From: Chitinophaga sedimenti
GTDB lineage: Bacteria > Bacteroidota > Bacteroidia > Chitinophagales > Chitinophagaceae
Length of the DNA stretch: 64,000 nt
Direction: 5' to 3'
Assembly (NCBI RefSeq): GCF_023156195.1
Contig: NZ_JAKUKA010000001.1
Location: 868,001 to 932,000 of the forward strand
Below, piece by piece: positions 27,558 to 36,743 of this stretch. The stretch's first letter is position 1, and every line of letters starts with the position of its first letter. The notes below the pieces were generated by a model. The model was not told where the DNA came from. It did not search any database and was given only the letters and a program-made list of their open reading frames with translations. Made by a program: the position numbers and the translations under genes.

Positions 27558-28393
27558 TGGCTAAGAAATCGAACATTCCGGTCCATTCCATCCGCGATAC
27601 TACCGCACATGGCCTTGCCATCGAGAACAGCGCCGATTTCGGGGAAACCAACGCCTACAATCCGCACCGCGATGAGCATTATATCTTCGGTCTGCAGTTA
27701 AAAGGGTATTCGCGTTTCATGGTCGACTTTGAAACCGTGGAAGTGCGGGGTGCCAGCATTATTTGTGTATTGCCCGGACAGGTGCACCGCCTGCTAAGTT
27801 CGCGCCGTGCGCAGGGATGGGTGATTGCCGCGGATATGTCATGGGTGAGCGAAAATTGCCGTAATATTTTAGAGTCGCAGTCGCTGCCACCGCTAGCCCT
27901 CGATGCTACTACGGCCCGGTTGCTGGCTGAATCTATCCGCCTCTTTGCGGAGTTCTTTCAACGCGAAGGTGATTCGCCTGTTACACGCAGTTTTGCGGAT
28001 GTTTGTACCGGTCAGTTCGCCGCTGCTTACCTCGCGCAGGATCAAAATGAACAAAGCGCGCCCTCGAGGCTCCGCAGCATTACCCGCCAGTTCCGGAAAA
28101 TGCTGGCCCGCGATTATAAAACACTGAAAAGCCCGGCCGCTTACGCCGCCGCTTTTAATATCTCCCCGGCTTACCTGAATGAAGCCGTTAAAGCAGAAAC
28201 AGGCTTTCCCGTCAGCTATTGGATCCACCGCGAAGTAGTGCTCGAAGCCAGCCGCATGCTGTATTACACCAATAACAGCGTGAAGGAAATCGCCTACGCC
28301 CTGGGTTACGATGATCCTGCGTATTTTACCCGCCTCTTCTCCAAAACCGCCGGCCTGTCGCCGCAGCAATTCAGACAACAACACCGCGATTAG
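27557..28393 (+). CDS. AraC family transcriptional regulator
   Basis: 278 residues: an N-terminal cupin sensor (about 30-150; H-Y-I-F-G-L-Q-L-K-G-Y, then V-L-P-G-Q-V-H-R) and a C-terminal AraC domain with two helix-turn-helix motifs (A-A-A-F-N-I-S-P-A-Y-L-N-E-A-V-K, then E-I-A-Y-A-L-G-Y-D-D-P-A-Y-F-T-R-L-F). It is coupled to DUF2185 by a 1-base overlap. The siderophore-interacting protein gene starts 60 bases downstream, so it may control flavin/iron-related genes; the ligand is unknown. Confidence 0.92.
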   Translation: MAKKSNIPVHSIRDTTAHGLAIENSADFGETNAYNPHRDEHYIFGLQLKGYSRFMVDFETVEVRGASIICVLPGQVHRLLSSRRAQGWVIAADMSWVSENCRNILESQSLPPLALDATTARLLAESIRLFAEFFQREGDSPVTRSFADVCTGQFAAAYLAQDQNEQSAPSRLRSITRQFRKMLARDYKTLKSPAAYAAAFNISPAYLNEAVKAETGFPVSYWIHREVVLEASRMLYYTNNSVKEIAYALGYDDPAYFTRLFSKTAGLSPQQFRQQHRD

Positions 28394-28453
28394 TCCAAGA
28401 CTCACAGCCTTTTGTTCATTGCCCGGAGCACACGATTGTCGTTGCTTTGCAGT

Positions 28454-29116
28454 ATGAATATTATTAAGAAAGCCGCAACATCCCTGCTCGAAAGCGCCTT
28501 TGCAAGGGAAGGCCGGATATTGTCGGTGAAGTCCTGGCAGCCCGATACCGTCTTTGAACTGGAAGTGCATTTCCCCGAAATGTCCATGTCGAAATGGACG
28601 ACCACGCAACATATGAAAGTGAAAGTCGCGGAAGGCGCCTACCGCGATTATACCCCCACGATGTGGAATGCCGCGAAGCAAACCTGTACGCTGGTTGTGG
28701 ACGCGGTACATGACGGTCCCGGTAGCCGCTGGGCGCGACGGCTAAGGGCCGGCGATGCGCTTGTACACCTGGGGGTAGCATCAGCGCTGGACAAGCCGGA
28801 GCTGGATACGCCGATGTTCGCCATGGGCGACCTGAGCGCACTGGGACATTTCACGGCATTGCGGCAGCTCGCAGCGGGCCAGCCGGTGCAGATTGCCGTG
28901 GAAGCTCACGCGGCTGGTCATGAATCTTATTTGCGGGAGCTGCATGTAACACCGGTAGCCAGTGAAGCGGCACTATTGCAATGGTGGCGCAACCAACAGG
29001 CAACTGGTGGTATGGTATATCTCGCCGGCAACATGCGTTCCTGCATCAACCTGAGAAAAACAATTAAAGCGGAGGGCTTTAACGGGCGCGTTAGAGCACA
29101 CGGTTTCTGGAAATAA
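28454..29116 (+). CDS. Siderophore-interacting protein-like FAD-binding reductase
   Basis: 220-residue protein related to the siderophore-interacting/ferric reductase family (ViuB type). The FAD-binding barrel covers roughly residues 10-100 (M-K-V-K-V-A-E-G-A-Y-R-D-Y-T-P shows the R-x-Y-T-x flavin motif), and the NAD(P)H domain the rest (F-A-M-G-D-L-S-A-L, then M-V-Y-L-A-G-N-M-R-S-C-I). The expected role is NAD(P)H-dependent reduction of ferric chelates. Start ATG at 28454 is preferred over an upstream TTG. A cation exporter gene follows 12 bases downstream, consistent with a metal-handling operon. Confidence 0.88.
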   Translation: MNIIKKAATSLLESAFAREGRILSVKSWQPDTVFELEVHFPEMSMSKWTTTQHMKVKVAEGAYRDYTPTMWNAAKQTCTLVVDAVHDGPGSRWARRLRAGDALVHLGVASALDKPELDTPMFAMGDLSALGHFTALRQLAAGQPVQIAVEAHAAGHESYLRELHVTPVASEAALLQWWRNQQATGGMVYLAGNMRSCINLRKTIKAEGFNGRVRAHGFWK

Positions 29117-29128
29117 AAACAAATTAAC

Positions 29129-30028
29129 ATGGCACACGAACATTGCAATCACACACATGCGCACCCGGTGGTAAAGAACCTGCTCATTGCCTTCGCACTG
29201 AACCTCGGCTTTTCTGTCGTCGAGTTTGTGGGAGGGTTGCTGACCAATTCGGTCGCTATCCTGTCGGATTCGATACATGACCTGGGCGATAGCGCTGCGA
29301 TTGCAGCTTCCCTGGTGCTCGAAAAGCAGGCGGGCAAAGGCCGCACCCGGATATTCAGTTATGGCAAACGTCGCTTTTCTATATTAGCGGCTTTTATCAC
29401 CTCGCTTATCCCGGTGGTGGGCGCTACCGTGATCATTTTCGAAGCCGTGCCGCGTTTCTTTCATCCGGAACCGGTGAAAGTGGTGGGCGTGCTTTGGCTC
29501 GCGGTGGCCGGACTGGCCTTCAACGGGCTGGCGGTGTTACGATTGCGTAAAAGCGGGAAATCATCCCTGAACCAGCGCGCGGTGATGCTGCACCTGGTGG
29601 AAGACGTATTGGGCTGGATAGCCGTACTGGCAGGCGGTGTGGTGATGTATTTCACGCAATGGTACTGGATAGACCCTTTGCTGTCGCTGGGCATAGCCGC
29701 TTTCATCTTGTACAACGCGGTCCGTAACATCTTATCAGTGTTAAAGATTTTCCTGCAGGCGGTGCCGGAGCATTTCGACGAAAATGGTATTGCAAATGCG
29801 CTGCAATCCCTTCCCGGGGTAAGGAGTGTGCACGATCTGCATGCCTGGACGATGGACGGTGAGCGGAATGTGCTAACAGTGCATCTCGTGGTCGATAAAA
29901 ACCTTGCACCGGCGCAGGTGTACAACGTAAAGCGCCTGGCGCGGGAAGTGCTGATCACGTCCAATATCCAGCATCCAACCCTGGAAATAGAAAGGGAAGG
30001 AGAGGGCTGCCAGCTGGTGAGTTGTTAG
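29129..30028 (+). CDS. Cation diffusion facilitator (CzcD/ZitB type)
   Basis: 299-residue CDF family metal/proton antiporter with a His-rich N-terminus (H-E-H-C-N-H-T-H-A-H), six membrane helices and a C-terminal cytoplasmic domain. Metal-site residues are in place: His50 and Asp54 in S-D-S-I-H-D-L-G-D (helix 2), and the H-x-x-x-D of L-H-L-V-E-D-V-L-G-W (helix 5). This H/D arrangement is typical of zinc (and cadmium/cobalt) efflux. The C-terminal domain shows V-H-D-L-H-A-W-T. It probably shares an mRNA with the upstream reductase. Confidence 0.93.
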   Translation: MAHEHCNHTHAHPVVKNLLIAFALNLGFSVVEFVGGLLTNSVAILSDSIHDLGDSAAIAASLVLEKQAGKGRTRIFSYGKRRFSILAAFITSLIPVVGATVIIFEAVPRFFHPEPVKVVGVLWLAVAGLAFNGLAVLRLRKSGKSSLNQRAVMLHLVEDVLGWIAVLAGGVVMYFTQWYWIDPLLSLGIAAFILYNAVRNILSVLKIFLQAVPEHFDENGIANALQSLPGVRSVHDLHAWTMDGERNVLTVHLVVDKNLAPAQVYNVKRLAREVLITSNIQHPTLEIEREGEGCQLVSC

Positions 30029-30062
30029 CAAAACGCTCAACTTACCTATCTTTGTTCACCAA

Positions 30063-30473
30063 ATGATAGACCTGTCAGACATCCGCATCGGTAACTTCGT
30101 CTGGTATTACGACCGGAACATGGAGGAAACAGCTTTCCAGGTGGAAGGTATTTATGAAGGCTATATCTACAATACCAGCCTGCCGCTCAGTAAACTGCCC
30201 GCCGAAAAGGCGAATCCCTTGCTGCTGGACCTGTACCTGCTCCGTCGCTTCGGTTTCCTGAAAGGCGATGCTGCTTACGGCGAAAGCGAGGAAGTATATT
30301 CGATCAAATACAGTCACAAAGACAGTTTCCATATCCTGTACCGCAATGATGCGTTTCAGCCTGTGCGCGATGTACTGGGCGCCGAACCTTACGGCCGGCC
30401 GGTTGTGCACGTGCACCAGTTGCAAAACCTGTTTCAGGCGCTCACGCGCGACGAGCTCGAGATATTTGAATAA
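30063..30473 (+). CDS. Hypothetical protein of a phage/conjugative-associated type
   Basis: 136-residue soluble protein opening D-I-R-I-G-N-F-V-W-Y and closing V-H-V-H-Q-L-Q-N-L-F-Q-A-L-T-R-D-E-L. The opening R-I-G-N-x-V and the ending V-H-Q-L-Q-N-L-x-x-A-L-T are features I know from small proteins of Bacteroidota phages and mobile elements, also found as chromosomal singletons. No other phage gene is nearby, so this is probably a domesticated copy. Function unknown. Confidence 0.65.
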   Translation: MIDLSDIRIGNFVWYYDRNMEETAFQVEGIYEGYIYNTSLPLSKLPAEKANPLLLDLYLLRRFGFLKGDAAYGESEEVYSIKYSHKDSFHILYRNDAFQPVRDVLGAEPYGRPVVHVHQLQNLFQALTRDELEIFE

Positions 30474-30481
30474 ATTTGGGC

Positions 30482-31384
30482 ATGGAAACAACGCTGCACC
30501 GTCAACATGAAAACGGCGAAATGAATGGCGTGGTCTGGGCCTTCGACGGGATCGAAATGGGCCATTCCCGTTCCGTGTTCCAGGCGCTCACCAGCTTTGC
30601 CGGTAAAAGTGAAAAAGACGTGGTGCGCCTGCACTTCGGCCTCAAAGGCGATTATCGTTTCGATTACGCGCAGCTGCATACTTCCTATGACCTGGTGGGC
30701 AGTCATCATAACCTGATGTACACCAAAGATTTTGACATTACGGTACATAATAAAACGCTGGAGGTGGAAACCTTTGGCGTGCAATATCCGCGCGAACAAT
30801 TCATCCGCTACACCGAACATGCCAGTGATACACTGAAGCGCTTTGCCGAACAGGTGGCCGATGGTAAAAACGTGATGCTGTCCGAACATTGGGGCAGTAT
30901 CAGCCCGAATATCCAGCAGGTAATTGACCAGGTGTTGCACTGCCGCTACGGTGGTGACCTCAAACGCATGTTTATGCTGGCAAAAAGCATTGAGCTGCTT
31001 GTTCTTTGTGCCGACGCGTACGATGCCGCTGCACAGCGCGGAGAGCCGTTTCTTAAAAGCAAGGCCGACAAAGAAAAGATCATTGCCGTGCGCGACCTCA
31101 TCAACGAAAAAGTAACCGATCCCCCGAGCCTGTCGCAGATTGCCCGCAGCGTGGGGTTGAATGAATACAAACTGAAGCGCGGATTCCGCGAAACTTTCCA
31201 AACAACCGTGTTCGGCTACCTCGCTGAGCAACGCCTCCACCTGGCACATCGCTATTTGCTCGACACGCAGAAAACAGCCGCCGAAATTTCTTTCGAGCTG
31301 GGATACGCTACCCCGCAACATTTCAACAACATGTTCCGTAAACGGTTCGGGCAAACGCCGGCCGCTGTCAGAAATAATCCGTAA
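30482..31384 (+). CDS. AraC family transcriptional regulator (PchR-like)
   Basis: About 300 residues from ATG at 30482. The N-terminal half is a PchR-type sensor (V-V-R-L-H-F-G-L-K-G-D-Y-R-F, then F-G-V-Q-Y-P-R-E-Q-F), the C-terminal 100 residues a two-motif AraC domain (L-S-Q-I-A-R-S-V-G-L-N-E-Y-K-L-K-R-G-F, then A-A-E-I-S-F-E-L-G-Y-A-T-P-Q-H-F). PchR-like regulators often sense iron chelates; here no siderophore gene is directly adjacent, though the reductase at 28454 is close. It starts 8 bases after the preceding stop. Confidence 0.9.
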   Translation: METTLHRQHENGEMNGVVWAFDGIEMGHSRSVFQALTSFAGKSEKDVVRLHFGLKGDYRFDYAQLHTSYDLVGSHHNLMYTKDFDITVHNKTLEVETFGVQYPREQFIRYTEHASDTLKRFAEQVADGKNVMLSEHWGSISPNIQQVIDQVLHCRYGGDLKRMFMLAKSIELLVLCADAYDAAAQRGEPFLKSKADKEKIIAVRDLINEKVTDPPSLSQIARSVGLNEYKLKRGFRETFQTTVFGYLAEQRLHLAHRYLLDTQKTAAEISFELGYATPQHFNNMFRKRFGQTPAAVRNNP

Positions 31385-31436
31385 AACGCAATCACTTTGG
31401 CCCGAAGCCTGCTAATATTGCCCTAAAATCATCAAC

Positions 31437-31892
31437 ATGGAAACTCCACTGGTAATCACGAATACGATCGAAATTCATGCGCACCTCGCCCAGGTATGGG
31501 ATGTGCTCGTTAATCCGGAACATACCAAACGCTACATGTTCGGCTGTGTACCCGAAACAGACTGGCAGCCCGGTCAGCCCATCCTCTGGAAAGGTGTGTT
31601 CGATGGTGCGGAGATCACGGCCGTAAAGGGAGAGATCGTTCAGGTACGCCCGCTTCAACATCTTTCTTACACTGTAATAGATCCCAATAACAAAGAGATT
31701 CCCGATGTGCCGGAAAACTACCTGACCGTGACCTACGACCTGGCCGAGCTGAACGGCGCCACCACACTTACGGTAACGCAGGGCGACTACAACAAAGTGG
31801 CCGGGGGACAAAAGCGTTATGACGACAGCACCGCGGAAGGCGGCTGGGGCGCTATCCTCGAGCAGATTAAAAAACAGGCGGAAGAAGTATAA
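31437..31892 (+). CDS. SRPBCC/AHSA1-like protein
   Basis: 151-residue START/SRPBCC fold protein of the AHSA1 subgroup: I-T-N-T-I-E-I-H-A-H-L-A-Q-V-W-D-V-L-V-N-P-E-H at the start, then W-K-G-V-F-D-G and the C-terminal G-G-W-G-A-I-L-E-Q-I-K. The fold binds hydrophobic ligands or acts in stress-linked regulation; specific ligands are unknown. A second, shorter relative lies at 41094-41533. Confidence 0.87.
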   Translation: METPLVITNTIEIHAHLAQVWDVLVNPEHTKRYMFGCVPETDWQPGQPILWKGVFDGAEITAVKGEIVQVRPLQHLSYTVIDPNNKEIPDVPENYLTVTYDLAELNGATTLTVTQGDYNKVAGGQKRYDDSTAEGGWGAILEQIKKQAEEV

Positions 31893-32009
31893 AAGGTTTT
31901 GTAAGTTTGAGGTATTAAACGCAATTGATAAATACCAGTTCATATAAGTGAAGCCGCGCTCCGTGGCTTATGACCTGCTATTCTCATTATATCAATTGAA
32001 TTATTTCCC

Positions 32010-32603
32010 ATGCAACATACCATCGCCGTGATCGGCGGAACCGGTAAAGCCGGTCAGTTTCTCGTGAAGTCGCTTGAAGACAGGGGCGTCAACACGCGTT
32101 TGTTATTACGTAAAAACGGCCACGATGTATGCCGTTATGAAGATGTGTACGATGTATTAACCGGCTGTACGGCTGTACTCAGCACGCTGGGCCAGCCGAA
32201 GGGTGCACCGCCCATATTTGAGAAGGCTACGGCAAACATCCTACGCGCCATGGAAGCTCACGGCATCCGGCGGTATATCGCGGTAACGGGACTCAGCATT
32301 AATGTGCCGGGTGATAAGAAATCGCTCTACACCCGGATGCGTGCTAAAATGATGAAGGCCATGTTCCCGGGTATTATCCGCAGTAAGCAATTGGAATATC
32401 GGTTGCTGGCGAAAAGTAACGCCGACTGGACGTTGATCCGCCTGCCATTTATCGTGCAGGCCAACATTACAGGAGCGCTGAAAGTGAGTGAGACGGACTG
32501 TTTGGGGAAGAAGGTGTATGCCGCTGCCCTGGCAGATTTTATGATCGCGCAACTCGATGACAAGCGTTATATAAAACGGGCGCCATTCGTAGCAAGTGAA
32601 TAG
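32010..32603 (+). CDS. NAD(P)-binding Rossmann protein (NAD(P)H-binding oxidoreductase-like)
   Basis: 197-residue atypical short-chain dehydrogenase. The nucleotide-binding motif G-G-T-G-K-A-G lies at residues 9-15, followed by L-S-T-L-G-Q near 60 and Y-I-A-V-T-G near 88. It resembles NmrA/biliverdin-reductase-like NAD(P)H-binding proteins and lacks the Y-x-x-x-K pair of classical enzymes. Substrate unknown. It is convergent with the TetR gene across a shared terminator; the two could be functionally linked but are not cotranscribed. Confidence 0.85.
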   Translation: MQHTIAVIGGTGKAGQFLVKSLEDRGVNTRLLLRKNGHDVCRYEDVYDVLTGCTAVLSTLGQPKGAPPIFEKATANILRAMEAHGIRRYIAVTGLSINVPGDKKSLYTRMRAKMMKAMFPGIIRSKQLEYRLLAKSNADWTLIRLPFIVQANITGALKVSETDCLGKKVYAAALADFMIAQLDDKRYIKRAPFVASE

Positions 32604-32633
32604 AAAAAGGGAGCCACAACGGCTCCCTTTTTT
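32604..32633. terminator. Bidirectional terminator
   Basis: Stem GGGAGCC / GGCTCCC with ACAAC loop, flanked by AAAAA and TTTTTT. It lies between the NAD(P)-binding gene and the repaired end of the TetR gene (stop at 32632-32634). Confidence 0.88.
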
Positions 32634-33215
32634 ATGGCACAAGTGGCGCCAGCGTATTTTTAATGATTTCTGCACATAGCTTCCTGTCGGCGCCGGCTTT
32701 TACAGATATGCTGATGCCGTACAGCGCATTCACGAGGTAACGCGCGACTGCACGCAGGTGTGGTATACGGCGGATCTGCCGGTCTTCAACCCCTGCTTTA
32801 ACAATTGGTAAAACACGACTTCATGATCTTTCATGCAATCGGCGACGAGGTTGATCAATTCTGTTTCGCGCGGCGCCAGTTCAATGATCGCGTTTACGAG
32901 GAAACAGCCTTTGGGCTCTGCATCCACGAAACATTCGTCTACCGTCATCTGGAAAATAATGCGGATCGACTGTAAAGCGTTTACGGAGCGTTCTTTTATA
33001 GCTTTCAGGTTGCTGGCATAATTGCGTTTGTAACGTTTCAGTACTTTAATGAACAGCGAACGTTTATCGCCATACGTATCGTACAGGCTGGAGCGGCTGA
33101 TGCCGAGCGTTTCGGTAAGTTCGCGCGGAGAGGTACCCTGGTAACCCTGCCGGCGGAAAAGTTCTACGGCTTTATCCAACACCGCATCCTCGTCAAACTT
33201 TTTCGTTCTTACCAT
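32632..33215 (-). CDS. TetR family transcriptional regulator (one frame break)
   Basis: TetR-type repressor. The DNA-binding helix-turn-helix is at about residues 25-47 (S-P-R-E-L-T-E-T-L-G-I-S-R-S-S-L-Y-D-T-Y-G-D-K), followed by the ligand-binding helices (K-G-C-F-L-V-N-A-I-I-E-L). As written it stops at 32730. Reading the run at 32790-32793 (CCCC on the plus strand) as five C restores a C-terminus through 32632 and 194 residues, normal for the family. Its own promoter region (33216-33267) may also be its operator. Ligand unknown. Confidence 0.88.
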
Positions 33216-33267
33216 AATTGCGTTCTTTCTTTAAAATTAACATATTGGAACTGGAATTCCAATTAGG

Positions 33268-33858
33268 CTATTTGGCCGCCATACGTTTACGGATGCGGCT
33301 GAGCGAAGGACCCTGGATGCCCAGGTACGATGCAATATGGTACAAAGGTACGGCATTAAAGATATCCGGGTGTTGACGCATTAGCTCCAGGTAACGTTCT
33401 TCGGGTGTTTGCCAGAGGAAATCCTCCATGCGTCCCATGATGAGGTTAAAGGCCATTTCGGCTACCAGGCGGCCGAACTTCTCCCATTCCTTCGACTGTG
33501 CATATAACTGGTACAGGTCGGTGATGTGGATGTACAGGATCGACGAGGCCGTCATGGATTCGGTGTGGTAATTACAGGGCTGCTGGTTCAGGAAACTCTT
33601 GTATGATACGATGATTTGTCCGCGGGTGGAGAAGAGCAGGTTCTTTTCCTCCGCATTTTCCGCGTGTACGTAATAGGTGCGAAACACGCCGTCCAGGATA
33701 AAACCGAGGTGTTTGCATACGTTGCGGTACTCATTATAGAACTCGCCCTTTTTATAGTGTTTCTCCTGCCAGTAGGGCAGCGAGAGATCAAACGCCGCAT
33801 CGTCCATGCCGGCGAACTTTTTAATGGCTTCCCGCAGGAGGTCAATACCCGTAGTCAT
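33268..33858 (-). CDS. Crp/Fnr family transcriptional regulator
   Basis: 196 residues from ATG at 33858 (the open frame extends upstream to 33996 without a plausible start). N-terminal cyclic-nucleotide-binding-like beta roll (K-K-G-E-F-Y-N-E-Y-R, then G-F-I-L-D-G-V-F-R-T-Y-Y) and C-terminal helical part with a degenerate helix-turn-helix (Y-H-I-A-S-Y-L-G-I-Q-G-P-S-L-S-R-I-R). This is the common Bacteroidota subgroup without Fe-S cysteines. The signal is unknown. It is divergent from the rhamnosidase gene, about 350 bases away. Confidence 0.9.
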   Translation of the reverse strand: MTTGIDLLREAIKKFAGMDDAAFDLSLPYWQEKHYKKGEFYNEYRNVCKHLGFILDGVFRTYYVHAENAEEKNLLFSTRGQIIVSYKSFLNQQPCNYHTESMTASSILYIHITDLYQLYAQSKEWEKFGRLVAEMAFNLIMGRMEDFLWQTPEERYLELMRQHPDIFNAVPLYHIASYLGIQGPSLSRIRKRMAAK

Positions 33859-34208
33859 ACAGCGAATATAGAGGGAAATGTTAAATGATGCGCACTGCGG
33901 TTTTACCAGATTTCCTGTTCCTGCTGGCGAGTGCCCGTGGATTGTTATCCCTGGCCTATATCGGGCCGCGTTATGCCGCTCTTGTATCTCATTCATTGGT
34001 ACTTTATACTGCTGTTTTGTATCTTACTGCTATGCCGGTGAAGGCCTGCAGCCGCATCCTGTTCCTCGTGTCATGTGCGCAGATTTTGGGGTATATGGCC
34101 CCCGATAATCGTTTGATGGCCCCTGGCCAGGTGTTGGTGGGACGTGTGTTGCTTGCCCTACGGTATCGCCGGTACGAACACGTTATGTTTAAAGATTTAG
34201 CACCACAC
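33859..34208. other. 350-base interval between Crp/Fnr and GH78 genes, no gene supported
   Basis: The interval has open frames on the plus strand. One (from 33885) runs in frame into the rhamnosidase, but its product has no recognisable domain and precedes a perfectly good signal peptide at 34209, so it is probably not translated. I see no terminator or clear promoter. Its GC-rich, non-random look leaves open a decayed gene. Confidence 0.5.
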
Positions 34209-36566
34209 ATGAAAAAGTTATTCACGTCAGCCCTTTGTCTGTTAGGGTGTATCGCCGCCTGGGCGCAACAGGTAAATCCCGCCCTGCTTAACGGCCAGTG
34301 GCCCGCCGCCTGGATATATTGCGCTTCCGCGCCCGTGCGCGATTACGGCGTTTTTCATTTCCGCAAAACGTTTGAGCTGCCGTCGAAACCCACATCGTTC
34401 GTGGTAAATGTATCGGCAGACAATCGTTACCGTTTGTTTGTAAATGGTACACCGGTGTGCAGTGGACCTGCACGCGGCGATTTATACAACTGGTATTTTG
34501 AAACGGTGGATATTGCACCTTACCTCCAATCCGGCCGCAATGTAATTGCCGCTTTGGTGTGGAATATGGGGATAGATGCACCGGTGGCGCAGGTGTCTAA
34601 TCAAACCGGTTTTGTGTTGCAGGGGAATGGTGAAGCAGAGAAGATACTTAATACCAATGCTTCCTGGAAAGTGCTGCATAACAAGGCGTACACTCCCTGT
34701 TCGCAGGATAATGGCCCGCGCCTGCATTCGTATATGGTGATCGGGCCGGGTGATCGGGTAAATGGTGCCGCGTACCCCTGGGGGTGGGAGCAAACTTCGT
34801 ACAACGATAACAGTTGGGAAGCCGCTAAAAGTATGGGCGGCGCACCGGTAGCCGGTTATGGTACCGATAACCGCTGGACGCTCGTCCCACGCAGTATCCC
34901 GCTGATGGCGGAGTCACTCCAGCGTATTCCGAAAGTGGCCCGCAGCAGCGAGGCTGTATCGGATGGCTTTTTATCGGGGAAGTCTTCGCTGACGATCGCG
35001 CCGAATAAAACCGTGCGTATTTTACTGGATCAGACGTTTAATACCGTCGCGTACCCGGAGCTGCTCGTCAGCCAGGGTGCGGGCAGCAGCATACAGCTTA
35101 CGTACGCCGAGGCGTTGTATAATAATTTCAGGAAGGCGCATCGCGATCAGCTGGAAGGAATGGAGATCATGGGCAACTATGATATTTTTCAACCCGACGG
35201 CGGCGATAAGCGTTTGTTCCGCCCATTATGGCTGCGGACTTTCCGCTACCTGCAACTGGACATCACCACTGGTGCGCAGCCCTTAGTGCTGCACGACCTT
35301 CGCGGCATGTACACCGGTTATCCCTTCGAAGCAAAAGCCTCTTTCACTTCCAACGATGCCAGCCTGCAGGACATCTGGACGGTAGGCTGGCGCACCGCAC
35401 GCCTTTGCGCCGGGGAAACGTACTACGACTGTCCTTACTATGAACAATTGCAATATGAAGGCGATACGCGTATACAGGCCCTCATCAGCCTGTACGTAGC
35501 GGGCGACGACCGCCTGATGCGCAAAGCTATTCACGACTTTTATTGCTCCCGCGTACCGGAAGGACTTACCCAGGGCCGTTATCCCAGCAACCGTTTACAG
35601 GTGATACCGCCGTTTTCGCTGTTCTGGGTGTCAATGCTGCATGATTACTGGATGCACCGTAAGGACGATCAGTTCGTACGGCAATACCTTACGGCAATGA
35701 CCGGCGTACTGGACTGGTACCAGCGCCATCTCGATACAAAGAAACAAATGCTTGGCCCCATGAAGTGGTGGAACTTCACGGACTGGAATGCCGCGTTCCC
35801 GAACGGTACGCCGGATGGCGCTACCGATGGCAACAGTTCGATATTGAGCCTGCATTACGCCTACACGTTGCAGCAGGCTGCGGATCTGTACGCAGCTTAT
35901 GGTCAGCCGGCGGCCGCGGCGAAAGCCCGGTCACAGGCGGCGGCGCTTAACAGGGCGACGTATGCCGCCTGCTTTAATGTGGCGCGTAATGCGATGGCTA
36001 ATACGCCGGAGCAGCAGACATATAGCCAGCATGCGGGCATTATTGCCGTACTGGCGGGCGCTATTCCTACAAACAAGGAGCAGAAGGTGCTGCTGACGCT
36101 GATGAGCGATAGTACGATGAGTCAGGCTACGGCGTATTACCGCTTTTACCTGATGCGCGCGCTGAAAAAGGCGGGTATGGCGGACCGGTATTACAGCCAG
36201 CTGAAGCCCTGGCGCGATATGCTGGCGCTGGGTCTTACTACCTTTGCGGAGAAAGAAGAGCCCACCCGTTCGGATTGCCACGCCTGGAGCGCAAGCCCTA
36301 ACTATGATTTCCTGGCTACGATCTGCGGCATTATGCCGGGGAGCCCCGGTTTTGCCACGGTGCGTATTGCACCTGCTCTGGGTGAACTAACCGAGGTGAA
36401 AGGCAGCATGCCACATCCAGCGGGAATGATAACCGTGGCGCTGCAACGAAAAGGCGTGGCGGGTATCACCGGCAATGTGACCTTACCGCCGGGGGTAACC
36501 GGCGAATTCAGCTGGAAGGGGAAGACAATCAAACTGGTCTCCGGGCAACAACAAATTCAACAATAG
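34209..36566 (+). CDS. Alpha-L-rhamnosidase, GH78 family
   Basis: 785-residue secreted enzyme expected to release terminal alpha-L-rhamnose from plant or microbial glycans. Start ATG at 34209 gives a clean signal peptide (M-K-K-L-F-T-S-A-L-C-L-L-G-C-I-A-A-W-A-Q). N-terminal beta-sandwich domains (about 25-390) precede the (alpha/alpha)6 catalytic barrel, with the characteristic Y-Y-D-C-P-Y-Y-E-Q-L-Q-Y-E-G-D-T-R stretch near residue 420, where family acid residues lie, and a C-terminal beta domain. The frame is intact over 2.4 kb. GH16 follows after a terminator, so this is a small glycan-degrading region rather than a full utilisation locus (no SusCD pair). Confidence 0.9.
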   Translation: MKKLFTSALCLLGCIAAWAQQVNPALLNGQWPAAWIYCASAPVRDYGVFHFRKTFELPSKPTSFVVNVSADNRYRLFVNGTPVCSGPARGDLYNWYFETVDIAPYLQSGRNVIAALVWNMGIDAPVAQVSNQTGFVLQGNGEAEKILNTNASWKVLHNKAYTPCSQDNGPRLHSYMVIGPGDRVNGAAYPWGWEQTSYNDNSWEAAKSMGGAPVAGYGTDNRWTLVPRSIPLMAESLQRIPKVARSSEAVSDGFLSGKSSLTIAPNKTVRILLDQTFNTVAYPELLVSQGAGSSIQLTYAEALYNNFRKAHRDQLEGMEIMGNYDIFQPDGGDKRLFRPLWLRTFRYLQLDITTGAQPLVLHDLRGMYTGYPFEAKASFTSNDASLQDIWTVGWRTARLCAGETYYDCPYYEQLQYEGDTRIQALISLYVAGDDRLMRKAIHDFYCSRVPEGLTQGRYPSNRLQVIPPFSLFWVSMLHDYWMHRKDDQFVRQYLTAMTGVLDWYQRHLDTKKQMLGPMKWWNFTDWNAAFPNGTPDGATDGNSSILSLHYAYTLQQAADLYAAYGQPAAAAKARSQAAALNRATYAACFNVARNAMANTPEQQTYSQHAGIIAVLAGAIPTNKEQKVLLTLMSDSTMSQATAYYRFYLMRALKKAGMADRYYSQLKPWRDMLALGLTTFAEKEEPTRSDCHAWSASPNYDFLATICGIMPGSPGFATVRIAPALGELTEVKGSMPHPAGMITVALQRKGVAGITGNVTLPPGVTGEFSWKGKTIKLVSGQQQIQQ

Positions 36567-36569
36567 ATA

Positions 36570-36597
36570 GAGGCGGCTAGATTAGCCGCCTTTTTTA
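36570..36597 (+). terminator. Terminator after the rhamnosidase gene
   Basis: Stem AGGCGGCT / AGCCGCCT with loop AGATT, then TTTTTAT. It is 4 bases past the stop codon. Confidence 0.9.
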
Positions 36598-36743
36598 TGC
36601 ATCGGGTGCGATGGAATAGCAGCTTTAAAATAAATGTCATTTAAACAATTATATTGCCTATCTTAAGTAAGCAAAATCCAGATCGATTCCACGGCCACAG
36701 GCATTTACGTAAACCCGCATTGTTCAATTCCAAAACCCACTTT

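Noticed and set aside
33885..34208. N-terminal extension fusing a hydrophobic stretch to the GH78 enzyme
   Set aside because: A normal signal peptide starts at 34209; the extension has no recognisable domain and would block secretion.
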